From Serinus canaria (Eukaryota; Chordata; Aves; Passeriformes; Fringillidae): a stretch of 64,000 nucleotides of DNA. Below, in pieces: positions 41,889-53,202 of the stretch (the stretch's first letter is position 1; each line of letters opens with the position of its first letter). Position numbers and translations under genes: made by a program. A model generated the notes under the pieces. The model worked only from the letters and a program-made list of their open reading frames with translations, made no database searches and had not been told where the DNA came from. The stretch is from the NCBI RefSeq assembly GCF_022539315.1, contig NC_066342.1:16261346-16325345 (forward strand), read 5' to 3'.

Positions 41889-43062
41889 TGTGAGAAATGG
41901 CACTCACTTTTAAAATTTCAGAGGTTTATTAAACCTTGACAAAATACAACAAAAGACTGAATAAGGAAAATTACAGTGCACTGGGAGTTGGTGACTGGCA
42001 GCCATGAGCTCGTCTACAAAATGGCTGCTTCGCCTTTTATACCCCTGGGGTTGCATCAGGCAGCCCTGGCCCCTCTCAAAGTCTGTCAGTCAACTCTTCT
42101 TTGTTGTTATAAATGATCAAATTGGCAGCCAAATTTATAAAAAATTTTATGAATTTATTAGATTGACAACCAAAAATAGACTATTATAAAACCGCCACAG
42201 CCAAGACAGTGTCAACCCCAGACTTTGACGCTGGGTGAACTTGGGTCGAACCGACGTAGTGTCAGTGTCTCCCCAGAGTGTCACACCAACTGCTCCAGGT
42301 AGCCAGCTCATATACAGTTTATTCTGCCTGGAGCAGAAATGACCTAAGATTTCTGTAAGTTCCTACATATGTATAATGGGAACTATACAGGTGCAGTCCC
42401 GTACAAAAGTCAGTCCATAGGTTTGGATGGCTGTCTGGGCTCCTCGAAATTGTCTTCCTTTCAGTTGTAGCCAGGACTTCGCTGTTTTCTGATGTAATCT
42501 CTCCCAGGTGTTGTTCAGTGAATGTTCTGGACATTCTTGGGAAATGGTCGTTGATCACCCAGGAAAGATTCATTCACTCGTTAATGGGGATGATTTTATC
42601 TGGGCGAGTCCGGGAAATCTTTTGAAAATGAAAAGCCCTGCTTCTGGCCATGGGGGTCAGATGCATGGTTGGATCTTTATAATTTTTATACAATTTCTAA
42701 AGCATGAATTATCTACATCATATACTACATTTGTTGTCTATTGGTGGAGACTACTTTCTTGCAACTTGATTGGAAGTCAGATGTTGTCATGCTGCACCCC
42801 CCATAGCAATAAGCTTTCCTGTTCTCAACTGCCCCATGAAAGGGGCACATTTACATGCTTTGTCTCCACATGTTCTGGACAACCCAGGCTGTCCAGTGGC
42901 AACAACACAGAGGAGGGAAAGGGGACTATGGGGAGAACAGAGGCCATCCAAACAACAACCCCTAAGAACATAAATATACATCAATAAAACTTCTCTTAAC
43001 ACATACACAATAATCATCCCTCTAATTGTGAGAGCCAATCATCACATGACCTATCTACAACA
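41889..43062 (-). repeat. LTR-q in P6 3' LTR, split by LTR-c
   Basis: On the minus strand TGTTGTAGATAGG...TTCTCACA, with a CCAAT-like GATTGGCTC (about 43033) and a TATA box (GGTATAAAAGGCG, about 42040). About 540 bases without LTR-c. The 5' LTR (about 51170-51180) is the empty site; only three bases (GTC) can be called duplicated. Confidence 0.8.
42105..42729 (-). repeat. LTR-c with TSD TTTGT, inside LTR-q
   Basis: 625 bases; plus strand TGTTATAAATG...CATATACTACA; perfect 5-base repeats TTTGT at 42100-42104 and 42730-42734. Same family as the LTR-c copies in P2 and P3. Confidence 0.9.
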
Positions 43063-43249
43063 GTCACACTGAGTAAGACTGATTCTTCTTTGGGGGTCGT
43101 TCCAATTAAGGTCGGTAGTCTTCTTCACTTTGCAATTTTCACCTTTCTTTCTGAAGCATGTGCAGTCCTTTGCTGGCTGGTTCAGCGTTTTCAGTTTCAA
43201 CACGTTTTTTTCCTCTTTTTTTGACAAGGTGCATCCTGTTTGTCTTATC

Positions 43250-43914
43250 TGTAGCCTCCAAGGGAGCTGGACGGGAGCCGGCTAGCTGCTCCCGGGATAT
43301 GGCCGAAGACAGCCACATGATCTGCCACTCCTGGGTCCTCCCCGGAACCCCTGGGTAGTGGCTTGGGTGGTGCAGGCGGGAGCGTGGCTACGAAGTCTCG
43401 AGATATAGGAAGGAGAAGTGAACACCCGTATAGGTACCAAGGAGCTTTAATTTCCCAGGGTGGGCCAGGGATGGGTGTCAAGGAGGAGGTCTTGGGGGGG
43501 CACAGATAAAGGGAGTGGGTGTGATAGGAGGAGACACAAAGCTAACCAATAAATGAGGACGCAGGGAGGAGCATGGGTTACAGATAAGCCACTGAGGCTC
43601 ACACGGGGAGGGCAGAAACCCCGGGGGCAAATCATACATCGAATAAGGGATGGTTGACACAGAAAATTCTCGAAATAAAGGGGGGTGGTTACCGTGACAG
43701 GGGGGGGGGCGGGGGGGGCAGCACCAAAAGGGAAGAAATAAGCTTATAAGGGCATAAAGGCAGGTTCTGAGGGATAAGCCACTGGCGGGAAAACAAGGGA
43801 TAAACAATTTAGGGAAAAGCCATTGTGAGGGAAGTACATGGGGGGGGAACCGAGGACCAAACCATTATTAACTTACAAAAGGAATAACCAATTCTAAAAA
43901 CACATGATGCCACA
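43250..43914 (-). repeat. LTR-m in P6 3' LTR
   Basis: 665 bases; minus strand TGTGGCATC...GGCTACA, inverted relative to 31704-32308. Flanks TTATC (43245-43249) and CTATC (43915-43919) agree at four of five. The 5' LTR at about 51358-51368 shows the empty site. Contains a poly-G run at about 43700. Confidence 0.88.
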
Positions 43915-44017
43915 CTATCTTAACAAGGCTAAGGGGCATCCTGCTTCTTAGGCTTGTGGTTAATATTTGCTGACTCTTAATAGTTAACACATGCTTATAT
44001 AAGTTAACTATTGATCA

Positions 44018-44040
44018 ACCCCTTTCAATCCCCCCTTTTT
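44018..44040 (-). promoter_or_regulatory. P6 polypurine tract
   Basis: On the minus strand AAAAAGGGGGGATTGAAAGG directly precedes the TG of the 3' LTR. Confidence 0.8.
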
Positions 44041-44069
44041 CTGTTGATTTGTAATTCTTTACAAATCTT

Positions 44070-44335
44070 GCATGTCTTGAAAGTAAGTACCCTTCTCTAT
44101 ATTGTTTCTAAGTTTGTGCTTTTGCCATTAGCATAAGCATTGCAATTCCAAGTACATGATATTACACAAAAACTATTATTATAAAGTGTAAATAACAATG
44201 TAATAACACAATAACTATTACAAACAATTGTTTAAGCCAGGATAAATTGGATAACTATGATGTAAGCGTATCCCATATCTCTTTAAACCATCAAGAAATG
44301 TTATCTAAGGTAATCTAATGGAATGTTCGCATTTT
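44070..44335 (-). pseudogene. P6 env tail (end of TM subunit)
   Basis: On the minus strand a short TM-like end can be read: an amphipathic stretch, then hydrophobic residues QLFVIVIVLL typical of a membrane anchor, then a short tail to the polypurine tract. Stops interrupt it and the remainder of env is deleted, since RNase H starts at 44340. Assignment rests on position and hydrophobicity. Confidence 0.5.
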
Positions 44336-44339
44336 GTCC

Positions 44340-44860
44340 TTTTTCTTCTTGTTTTTAATTTAAATTATCAGTGTCGTATGGTAGGGGATAAGGATGCCAG
44401 AAGGGATTAGAGCTAGGGCTTGAATTTGGATCCCACTAGCCACTGATTTTGCTGCTTTGTCTGCCATTGCATTTCTCAGTTCAGGAATGGTGTTACGCTG
44501 GGAGTGTCCTTTACAATGCATTATAGCCACTTCTGAAGGTTTTAACACTGCTTCCAGCAACTGTAATATTTCAAATAGACTGTGTACCACCCCAAAAGCA
44601 TACCTTCAATCAGACTAAACGTAATGCCAAGGCTCGAGTCAGGGCTATTATTTCAGTCTTTTGAGCTGATGTCCCCACAGGTAACAGATTTGCTTCAATG
44701 ACTGCATTTGTGGTTGTAATTGCATATCCAGAGAGCTGCTTACTGTTCTTGACATAGCTGCTTCCATCAGTGAACCAGTTTTCTGCATTTTCTAGCAGGG
44801 AGTCCTTTAGGTCTGGGCGGCTGAAATAAACTGCCTCCATGGTTTCAATGCAGTCATGCT
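44340..44860 (-). pseudogene. P6 RNase H
   Basis: Frame 44610-44840 has NWFTDGSSY and SAQKTEIIALTRAL (conserved Asp and Glu). Frame 44360-44590 has AIMHCKGHSQRNT and NAMADKAAK (last conserved Asp). A frameshift near 44600 removes part of the TDSKYAF motif. Integrase is absent: the sequence passes from RNase H to the env tail. Confidence 0.88.
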
Positions 44861-44917
44861 ATACGGGCTCTTCAGTAACTTTGCCTTGGAGGTAAGATGC
44901 TGGATTCAAGATGTTAG

Positions 44918-46000
44918 TTAGTTAGGTGGATACTCACATCTTCTGATTTTGCTAGGACAGCTTGATATTTGAGAAAGTGAGATGGAGTTTAATAATTTCC
45001 TTTCTGTGTGAGCACTGCTGACACTGTATGATAGACAAAAACAGTTATCTGTTGGCCCATTATGAACTTGCGGGCTTCTTCTATGTTCAGGATCACGGCT
45101 GCCACTGCACACAGGCAGGCGGGCTTTTCTTGGCTGACCACGTCCAATTGCTTGGAGAAGTAAGCCACTGGCCTTTTGTACAGCCCCAGTTTCTGTGCTA
45201 AAAGTCCCAACACCAGTCATTGTCTCTTACATGAAAACAATAGAAAAGGTTTCGTGACATCCAGTATTCCCAATGCTTGCATTAACTCACGTTTCAGAGT
45301 TACATATGCATTATTAGTCTCTGGTGTCCAGCATAGGTGGGTCCCCTCAGTTTCTTTTAGGAGCTGGTACAAGGGTTTCACAATTAGTCCATAGTTGTAG
45401 ATCCATAACTCACACCATCTTGCCATTCCCAGAAAAGTTCTCAGCTCTTTGGTTAGTTGGCTGGGGCATTTGACAAATTGCCTCTTTCTTGTTATTTTCA
45501 AGGCTCTTTCTTCTCTTGCCAGTCCATATCCCAGATATGTAACTTTTTGGAGGACTAGCTAAGACTTTTCAGGGGAGACCTTATATCCACTTAGTCTCAG
45601 AAAATTTAACTGACATTGCAGTCCTGGCAATTTTTATGGGTTCTTGTTGCTATTAGTAGGTCATCAACATACTGCAGAAGTGTACTTTTTCCAAGTGGCA
45701 ATGTCCAGGCTTCTAGTTCTTTAGCTAATTGATCTCCAAATATTGTGGGGCTATTTTTGAATTCTTGTGGCAATACAGTCCGTGTAAGGTGGCTTTTTTC
45801 CTCCTGTTTTGGGGTTTTCCCATTCAAAGGCAAAAATTTCTTTAACTGTTTTCAGCTAATGGCAGACAAAAGAAAGCATCTTTTAGCTCTAAAACTGAAA
45901 ACTACATCCAGTCACTCTGTAATTTTGTAAGGAGATGCAGTGTTTTTGTTAGTGTGTTTGTTGTCCTCAGGTGTCTAATAATTCAAAATGAAAATTCAAT
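44918..46000 (-). pseudogene. P6 reverse transcriptase and connection
   Basis: Minus-strand pieces: RT palm before 45840 (FSVLELKDAFF-type phrase near 45890); LPQEFKNSPTIFG and YVDD at 45660-45671 in frame 45606-45833; thumb/connection (ELRTFLGMARW, 45217-45501); and YFSKQLDVVSQEKPACL (44989-45213). At least three frame breaks. Wording is nearest to P1. The RT N-terminus decays beyond about 46000. Confidence 0.88.
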
Positions 46001-47318
46001 ATAATTATCACCTCAATTTTTGTTAGTCAGTGCCCTCACCCTGTGAATCCTAGGAATCAGTGGTTTTTAATGGGTAGTGGTATGAGGGATATCACAGTAT
46101 TCTCTTAGATGTTGGTTCAGCATGTTTTGAAAATAGTCCTAGAGTTATACAGTGAATTTTCATTTTTAAATTTTATAGAAGGGTATCCTCAATAGATACA
46201 TGTATTAACATGTGCCAGTCATCTGAGTTTCAAGAGGATTCCCAGCTCTTGCAGTATAATTGATTAACTTTGCACCCTGGAATAAATGTGAATGGATTTG
46301 TCAAGGATGTGTGATTTTTTCTTGACTGCATTCGCACATAGTTAGAAGAATTTCATAGGGGATATTCCGACTCTGCTGCTTAGTTATATACATTATGAAG
46401 GATTACTTTTTATAATGTAAAATTACCACACAAAACATTGTCACAGAAAATGTTCTCATGCAAACATATCTTTACATCAGAGCTATGCTCTGTTTTTCAG
46501 GAGACAGATTATAGCACTGTTGTAATTTAATCTTGACATCAACCAGAAACTGTGGCTTTATTATTGGTGGGATTAAAAATGAAATTATTTCCCTTTGAAA
46601 TTTAGTTTTATTTTTTCAAGTAGTTCCTTTGTTTGAATTTTAGTAGGTAAATTGCCTTTATCACATTCTGCACCGGTAGCTGAGAAGCATGTGTATTGCA
46701 GAATGTGCTATAGCCACTACACTGATTGGCATAAATAGAAGTGAGGCAAAGTTAAAAATACTCTCCTAAAACATATGGCATGGAATTCAGTAGTAGGTTA
46801 GTTTGAGAGCTGGTAGAAGGCTTTTCTGTATTTTGTTTTCTTATTTGCAGTCCATGGTAAGCCCTCTTGGTTTAGGAAGGGGAATTCAATAATTTTTCAT
46901 GTAGCATTTGCTAATGTTTTGTTAAGATTTTTTAATTCACTAATTAGTAAATCTAAAAAATTTAGCCAAATTATAATAATTTTGAAGCCTTCTGAGGCAG
47001 AACTAGGAAGGTTAGTACATATTTGTATGATTTCAAATATGTATAAATTCTTACACCAACTTTCAGGATAAAATAAGTTGAGACAAATTATATATTCATA
47101 AGACCTTTAGCCACACCATTTTTTACTAAAAAGACAAAACAAGTTAGACAAAAATGAAACTCAAGTTTATGTAGAATGCTTTAACTAATATTTGCTTTTC
47201 CACTAAGTTACTTGCAATGAAAACAAATTACAAACATTAACAAACTAACAATACAAGTAATTGTAGTAGTACTTTAAATTTCATTGGCTTTTATGCAGCT
47301 CCATCTCATGTGTGGGTA
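46001..47318. other. Unassigned AT-rich stretch in P6 interior
   Basis: About 1.3 kb with no frame above 60 codons, no zinc knuckle and no protease motif on either strand, where P6 protease and gag would be expected. Either the gag-pro region has decayed beyond recognition or it was replaced. Confidence 0.5.
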
Positions 47319-47324
47319 GGTTCC

Positions 47325-47678
47325 TGTCGCTATAGAGCGTGACAAGGCACAAAGCACCAAGACTCCATCAGAAGGTTGTATAAGAGAGATTTATTATAGC
47401 AACATGTTGCCTTTATAGTTTTTCAAGATATTTACATTTACTTATCCGACACATACACTGCCCATTGGTCATAGGAAAGAAACAAAGTTCTCAATAGGTG
47501 AACAAGGAGCCACGTCATTCTGTGAGCCAGCTAAAGTCGGTATCTTTTAACTTTCTCTCTTCCATCACGTTGTCATGGGGATAGCATTGGTGTCTTCCTC
47601 GAGAGGGATACGGGGCTTTCCTTATCATCAGGAAGCCTTTGCTGGCTCACAAGAACAGCACAAAATGTCTTTCCTTCA
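47325..47678 (-). repeat. LTR-n, solo LTR with TSD GGTTCC
   Basis: 354 bases, plus strand TGTCGCTATAG...TTCCTTCA; perfect 6-base repeats GGTTCC at 47319-47324 and 47679-47684, as class II retroviruses make. TATA box and AATAAA are read on the minus strand (about 47395-47420). Confidence 0.94.
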
Positions 47679-47859
47679 GGTTCCTATAAAAGAAAAGTGA
47701 AAATTTGGCCTACTAGACCAATTATTACAAAGAAGTAACAACTTCTGGTTAACACAAAATGATAGCGTTCACCTAAAGAAATGGTTATCACATTTAGGTG
47801 TGATTTTACTGCTTGCAGTTTCTTTGCTCTCAAACTGTTTTCTTTATCTTAGATGCAGG

Positions 47860-48357
47860 TGTCAGGAAAATTAATCCACAAGCATCAGAGGTTTTTGTCC
47901 AAAAAGGAGACAGAGGAGTCCTTTTACTTTATTCAAAAAAAGGGAGAGGCCATGAGGCATTCCCCTGGGGTGTCTCAAATTTTTGGAGGATGCAGCCTCC
48001 TTTTTATCCTAATTTCCGGGCCGCATTTCCCTTCTCTGTTTCCCCATTGGCTGAGGTACTTGAGAGGTACAGACTTCCCAAAATGCTTGATACCAAAGAT
48101 TTCCCTCTAATGTATAACCCTCACTTTTAATTTTTACTCCTTATGGAATTTAGGGGGTTTTCCCCATTGTTTCTGTCATCTTTCAATATCCAATTTCATT
48201 TATAAGCAAACCTACAGTTTATTTGTAGAGGCAAATATCTTTTTCCATTCATCAATCAGTGGAATCCTTCCCATTGTTTCTTTTATCTCTCAGTGCTAGT
48301 TTTATCTACCAGAAGACCCACAGTTTGTTTGTAAAGACAAATCCGTCATTTCTCTCA
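47860..48357 (-). repeat. LTR-a, solo LTR with TSD CAGG
   Basis: 498 bases; minus strand TGAGAGAAATG...CCTGACA; CAGG at 47856-47859 and 48358-48361, a 4-base TSD as gammaretroviruses make. Same family as the 5' LTR of P2. Confidence 0.88.
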
Positions 48358-48361
48358 CAGG

Positions 48362-50543
48362 GGTGTTTGACATTCTTAGAAAAGAGTAAAGAAACAAACT
48401 TTTCTGCAAAATATACCTGGTGAAACAAGTTTTTAATTGCATTAAGTTATTCAGGTGGAGTTTTAGCTTTTATTCTGTGAAGTGCTTGTTGAATTACTTT
48501 TGCTGTCTCCCACAGGTTTTCAGTGGGGTTTCTTTCCATTGATTGTTCAGTGAGGGAGTGAGACTGCTTTTAAGAAGTTTTGCCGGAGTTGCAGTCTGTA
48601 AATAGGCTTCTGCTTTTTGCCCTGGAGCAGTTTGCCTTATCAGTGGGCTCCTTTAATTCCAGTGAATTTTCTTTTAGACATGATTGAGTTCAGCAGCAAG
48701 CAATCCCACTGCCTAAAGCCTTTCTTAAAAACCAATTGCTTTTGGGGTTTTTTTAGGAACCAATTGCTCCTTATCCCAATTTTTGCATTAAGCCCACCCT
48801 AGGGGTAGGGAGGCGACTAAAAAATTACAAAAGCACACTGGCATGGGTTACCTCCAAATAGGAGCCTTTTGACTACCCACAAAATTTCATGTAAATAAAG
48901 GAATTAAATCCCCAAATCTATTTACCACAATTTCTACAATTCCCTCAGAGAAAGATGCATTCAAACTTCTAAGCCTACAGAAGGAATCATAATTTTCACA
49001 ACTCCTTGAACAATCAAAGATCTTTTTGACAATTTTCTGCCCTTAGGGATGAAATATAAGGTGGATCGAGAAGCCTCTGTGTTTACAAGGAAACACACCT
49101 CCTTTCAATCTGAACCCAGCTTAAAAGCCTTTTGTGGCTATTTCTTCCTTCTTGTGCTCACTTTCTTTATCATACACCGTATGCCAGAGCTGGTTTCTCT
49201 CCTGCCACAGTGTCCAAACATGGCTCCTCCCCCACCGACCCTCCCAGCATCACACCGACATCCCGATAGCATCACAGACAGCCAGGGCATCCTGTAGCCT
49301 CATGGGGGCCTTTGGCCACTGCTGCCCCTGCCTGGGGTTGGTGGGGTCAGGTATTGCCCGGTGCTGAGTCCCGGCTGCTCCACAGGCCCCCAGCCCATGC
49401 TCCTGGTTGTGCACCACTGTGCCTGGTCTTGCTGCTCCTTGCCTCAACCATATCTCTCCACACTTTGCTCCAACCAGTTCTTTTCCAACACACCAACGCT
49501 ATTTGTCTACAATTTCATTGTCTCCCGTCTACTCTTCTCACTCCTTTCTCTTTTCTCTTTCTTCTACACAAACCTAAATTTATATTTTCTACACATTTCC
49601 TCCCAATTTTTTTTCCCAAATCTCCCAACTCTGGAGAACCAACTCCCTTCTTTCACACACTAAAGCAACAATAGATGCTCCTTGTAATTCTCTTCTTATC
49701 CTCAGCCACTCTTCTCTTCCTTTAGCATTGTCTCCTCCATTATCTGTCAAGTTATTTACCCCTGCTCTTTCTAGTCTCATACTAAGCTTGCTCTCCCAGC
49801 AGTTTTGTCACCACTTACTCCTGTTAGTGGATGTACAGTACCACTTTCTCTGGCAAATGGCACATGTGCACAAAGTCCAAGCCTTGTAACTATTCTTAAA
49901 CACTAAAAACAGGATTTAAAAAGGAGCTGGGATGAAATCAGATGGAATTACATCAGAAAAATATTGGGTGTCTGGGTGTTCCCAGTCAAGAGCTAAGATT
50001 CTCCCTTGCCAAACATATAACCCACCTCCATTAGGATAACAAGGGTTAACTCCAAACCATCAATCCTGACAACTTGTACTCATTCACTCATTATCACCCG
50101 CTTAAATTTTCTCTGACCATTCCCATCAACAGGTAACTGAATCGCTGATGGAGCTCCGCACTTGTTTCGAGCTTGCTGCACATCTCTTTGACTCCCACTC
50201 ATACATAATAACACCACAAGAAAACAACAGCAGGGACTCTAACCCCTGGGGGCCTCTAACCCCAAACCTGGGGGACTCTAACCCCTTATTCCTTAAAGGT
50301 ACCTTTCCTTTTTCCCAGGACTAATTTTGGGAGATCCCAGACTCTTCAGGATGTTCAACCCACCCTCGGGGACTCAAACCCTGGACCTCCCGCGAGTTCT
50401 ACCTAGTCAGGAAGCAAATACCTTAATTTGGTGCAGATGGTCCTTGTCTACCCCCCACCAAAGGACAGCTGAGCTCTCCCTGAAAATTCAGGGTCACGAC
50501 TGGGAGGTCTGCTTACCCCTAGATCTGGCAGCTGGGCAGAGAG
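48362..50543. other. P6 leader/gag zone without recognisable genes
   Basis: Lies between a solo LTR and the P6 PBS, where leader and gag belong. I see no capsid homology region and no zinc knuckle. A phrase GGGGGACTCTAACCCC is repeated with changes at 50232-50285. Frames such as 49312-49674 have no domain. Confidence 0.45.
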
Positions 50544-50561
50544 GTCCCATCTGGGGTGCCA
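50544..50561 (-). promoter_or_regulatory. P6 primer binding site, tRNA uncertain
   Basis: On the minus strand TGGCACCCCAGATGGGAC starts two bases after the end of the 5' LTR. It matches the lysine-type PBS sequences at about 13 of 18 positions, so the primer tRNA cannot be named safely. Confidence 0.6.
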
Positions 50562-50563
50562 GT

Positions 50564-51442
50564 TGATTTGCTCAAAAGCTGAGCCAAGGGTCACCTTAGA
50601 GACTGACTCAGCGAGTAGGTATCTGCTTTATTTGGTGCCGGGTACGTGGGGGATTGTTCCTCCTAACATGCTCACCCAGCACTTTTACGTGTTGTTATAG
50701 AGCACAACACGGTACAAAATACACGACTCCATCAGAAAGGGTGAAAGAGAGCGATTTTATTACAGCAACGTTGCTTTTATACTTTTTCAAGACACTTACA
50801 CCCATCCAACATACACATTCAGTGCCCATTGGTCATAAAAGAGAAACAAAGTTCCCAGTAGGTGACCAGGGAGCCACGTCACCCTGTGAGCTAGCCAGAG
50901 TCCATATCTCTGAACTTTCTCTCCTTCATGCTGTCTCCTTGGTAACAACCTTGGTCTTCCTTCAGGAGAGATATGGGGCTTCTCCATATCTTCAGGAGGC
51001 CTTTGCTAGCTCACGAGGACAGCACATAATGTCTTTCCTACATTTACACAGCACAATTTGTGGTTAAATTTCATGCATATTCATTACATTCCTTGGGATA
51101 GGAGTGGTTATACAATTACTTCCCAGAAGTCAATAATATCATTAGCATATGTGATGCACAAGCACAGTGTACTCTGGTAGTCACAATGAGGAAAGCTCCG
51201 AGTCTTCCTTGGAAGCCATTCCAATGAAAGCTGGCAGTCTTCTTCACTTTGCACTTTTCACCTTTCTTTCTGAAGCACGCGCAGTCCTTCACTGGCTGGT
51301 TCAGTGTTTTCAGTTTCAACAGGTTTTTTTCCTCTTATCTTGACAAGGTGCATCCTGTTTCTCTTAACAAGGCTAAGGCGCATCCTGCTTCTGAGGCTTG
51401 TGGTTAATATTTGCTGACTCTTAATAGTTAACTCATGCTTAC
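50564..51442 (-). repeat. P6 5' LTR, interrupted by LTR-n
   Basis: On the minus strand it starts TGTAAGCATG and ends GAGCAAATCA. About 520 bases without LTR-n. It lacks about 20 bases present at the start of the 3' LTR (TGATCAATAGTTAACTTA), so its outer edge may be truncated. Confidence 0.85.
50690..51042 (-). repeat. LTR-n, solo LTR with TSD TTTACG/TTTACA
   Basis: 353 bases, plus strand TGTTGTTATAG...TTTCCTACA; flanks TTTACG (50684-50689) and TTTACA (51043-51048). The P6 3' LTR at about 41748-41754 keeps the uninterrupted TTTTACACAGC. TATA box (GTATAAAAGC) and AATAAAATC are read on the minus strand. Confidence 0.93.
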
Positions 51443-51689
51443 ATGTCCCCATTCATTTTCCCTGTGAGTTTGTAAAGGAAACACCTTTAGCAGCTCTTCC
51501 ACTGGCTTGGCCATCATTACCACATGGAGAGAGGTGGCTGAACTCATGCCACAGCATCCCCTGCAGCCTTGGGGAAATCATCGCACCTGCCCAGCCCAGC
51601 CAGGAGCCAACAGTGCCCCTGCTGGCTGGGACCATAAGTATACCAAAGGGGAAAGCACTTGACAGCTGACAGAAGGCTGTTATTAGGCT

Positions 51690-51910
51690 TCTGGTTTTGC
51701 TTGTTGCTGCTGCTGTTGTGGTTGTTTGTTTGCCTTGTTATACATATATCTATATTAGTAAAGAACTGTTATCCCTTTTCCCATATGTTTGCTTGAAAGC
51801 CCTACAATTTCAAAGTTATAATAATTCGGACAGAAGGGGGTCATATTTTCCATTCCAAAGGAGGTTTCCACCTTCCTTGGCAGGTACCTGGCCTTCAAGG
51901 CAGGAGAGTT
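51690..51910 (+). repeat. Partial LTR-e, 3' part
   Basis: Similar to 8465-8670 of the intact LTR-e (AAAGAACTGTTATCCC, CCATATGTTTGC..GAAAGCCCTA, GGAGGTTTCCACCTTCCTTGGCAGGTACCTG). Its 5' part and exact ends were not found. Confidence 0.65.
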
Positions 51911-52199
51911 TCTTAGCCTGCCTTGTGGAAGGGCTGGTACATGGTGGATGAAGATATGATTTCAAGGTTTAGGTCCTCAAAACAAGATTATCACTTGCCA
52001 CAAGCATATATTTGCTTTTTTGTGTCTAGTGCTCTAAGAGGCAGTCCGAAGTTTCCCTCATTTGCCTCATGACCCTTGCAAGGACGGAGACTGAGACCCT
52101 AAAGACCCTGACTGGAGTTCTGGCCTGGTTGAGGTGGATGCTCGCCAAGTGACTGTTTGCAGGTGTGCTTGCTGTGCCACCACAGTCTTACACCTGCTT

Positions 52200-52889
52200 C
52201 ACAATCCCCACTCATCACAATAGCCCATGAATTTCCCCACCTCTTGGCCAGATGCCACCCGTTTTAGAGAAAGTCTAACTTTCTGAGGTAATTTTGGTGA
52301 TCCCCCGCGGATAATCCCCCATCTGCCTCACAACCACCGTCAAGGATGGAGATTGAAGCCCCCTCCCATGGACTGAGACTAAGACCCTTAAAATTCTAAC
52401 ACAAGGGCACTGGCCTGACTGAAGCGGGATGTCTGCCAAGTGTTGCCTGCAGATGTGTTCTCTGGACCAGGACTGGTTTCCCATAGAAACCAGTCCTGAA
52501 ACAATGGGTCCTGAAGTGGACTGTCTGTACTTGTTCTCTACGGACTTATTCTCCATTATCCTGTACCTGTTCCCCTCCCGGCAGAGGACTATAAAAGAGC
52601 CCTGAGTTAACCAAAGACTTTGAGATTCTCCCCGACGTAACAAGACGGATCTATTGGCCGGACCACAGGAATTTCATCTCTCTGTTGGTAGCTATATTCC
52701 CCCTCCTCTTTTTCTCCCTCTCTCTATCCTTTATCTCCTTTCTAATCCTTCTATTGCATTTGTTGTGGGCACTCAATAAAAGGTGCATTTGTTTTAATTA
52801 AAACTGAAATCCCCTTCTGTGTTGTTTTTGCACTCTGAGATGAGTTAACGAACCATCACAACCCCTGCTTGCACTAGCGGATTGTGACA
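52200..52889 (+). repeat. LTR-r, 5' LTR of a deleted provirus (5' limit approximate)
   Basis: Ends GGATTGTGACA at 52889. TATA box GACTATAAAAGAGCC (about 52570) and AATAAAAGG (about 52774) are correctly ordered. The 5' limit is unclear. Two diverged copies of about 140 bases (about 52050-52190 and 52315-52465, both with TGCCTCA..A..CC..CAAGGA.GGAGA) form a direct repeat upstream, possibly an enhancer duplication. Confidence 0.7.
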
Positions 52890-52895
52890 ATAAAT

Positions 52896-52913
52896 TGGCA
52901 TCACGGACAGGAT
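52896..52913 (+). promoter_or_regulatory. Primer-binding-site-like sequence after LTR-r
   Basis: TGGCATCACGGACAGGAT begins six bases after the LTR end and has the general form of a retroviral PBS. The tRNA was not assigned. About 200 bases of leader follow. Confidence 0.45.
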
Positions 52914-53114
52914 TCGGACAGATAGAGGAGTTTGCCGGGCTGTGTGTAGTCTGTAATAGGGGAAGGACATTTCATTCCAGCAAGGGGGGTGACTCGAATT
53001 TCTCGCAAACTGCACATGCCTAGGTGAAAAGCACCCCCATACTCAATTGAGGGCTGTCTTCAGAATTTCACAAAAGATCTCATAGTGCAAAAGGGGAAAC
53101 TGTTTTTGTGTGAT

Positions 53115-53202
53115 ACTGAAATTCCCCTCTGTGTTGTTTTTTGCACTCTGAGATCAATTAACGAACCATCACGACCTACGCTTGTAATAGGGGATCGTGA
53201 CA
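53115..53202 (+). repeat. Second partial LTR-r (U5 end)
   Basis: 88 bases repeat 52803-52889 (ACTGAAAT.CCCCT..TGTGTTGTTTTT, GCACTCTGAGAT, ACGAACCATCAC, GATCGTGACA) in the same orientation. Together with the PBS this is a provirus deleted from the leader into its 3' LTR. 53203-53530 holds nothing I can assign. Confidence 0.75.

Larger units (their letters stand above)
41633..44017 (-). repeat. P6 3' LTR, interrupted by LTR-q and LTR-m
   Basis: On the minus strand it starts TGATCAATAG after the polypurine tract. Own segments: 41633-41888, 43063-43249, 43915-44017. These align with the 5' LTR at 50564-51442 (shared CCTAACA..CACCCAGCACTTTTAC, GGGATAGGAGTGGTTATACA, GGCTTGTGGTTAATATTTGC). Its CAGCACTTTTACACAGCGCAA at 41740-41761 is the empty site for the LTR-n in the 5' LTR. 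Confidence 0.87.
41633..51442 (-). mobile_element. P6, provirus with both LTRs, heavily decayed interior
   Basis: Two LTRs of one family in the same orientation bound it: the 5' LTR at 50564-51442 with a PBS two bases inside, and the 3' LTR at 41633-44017 preceded by a polypurine tract. RT, RNase H and an env tail lie between in the right order. After subtracting inserted LTRs the two LTRs are about 520 and 540 bases. The gag half (46001-50543) is not recognisable and holds two solo LTRs. I could not confirm a TSD. Confidence 0.83.

Noticed and set aside
50232..50285. CRISPR-like short repeats
   Set aside because: Three imperfect GGGGGACTCTAACCCC units without regular spacers, in a vertebrate genome; no array.
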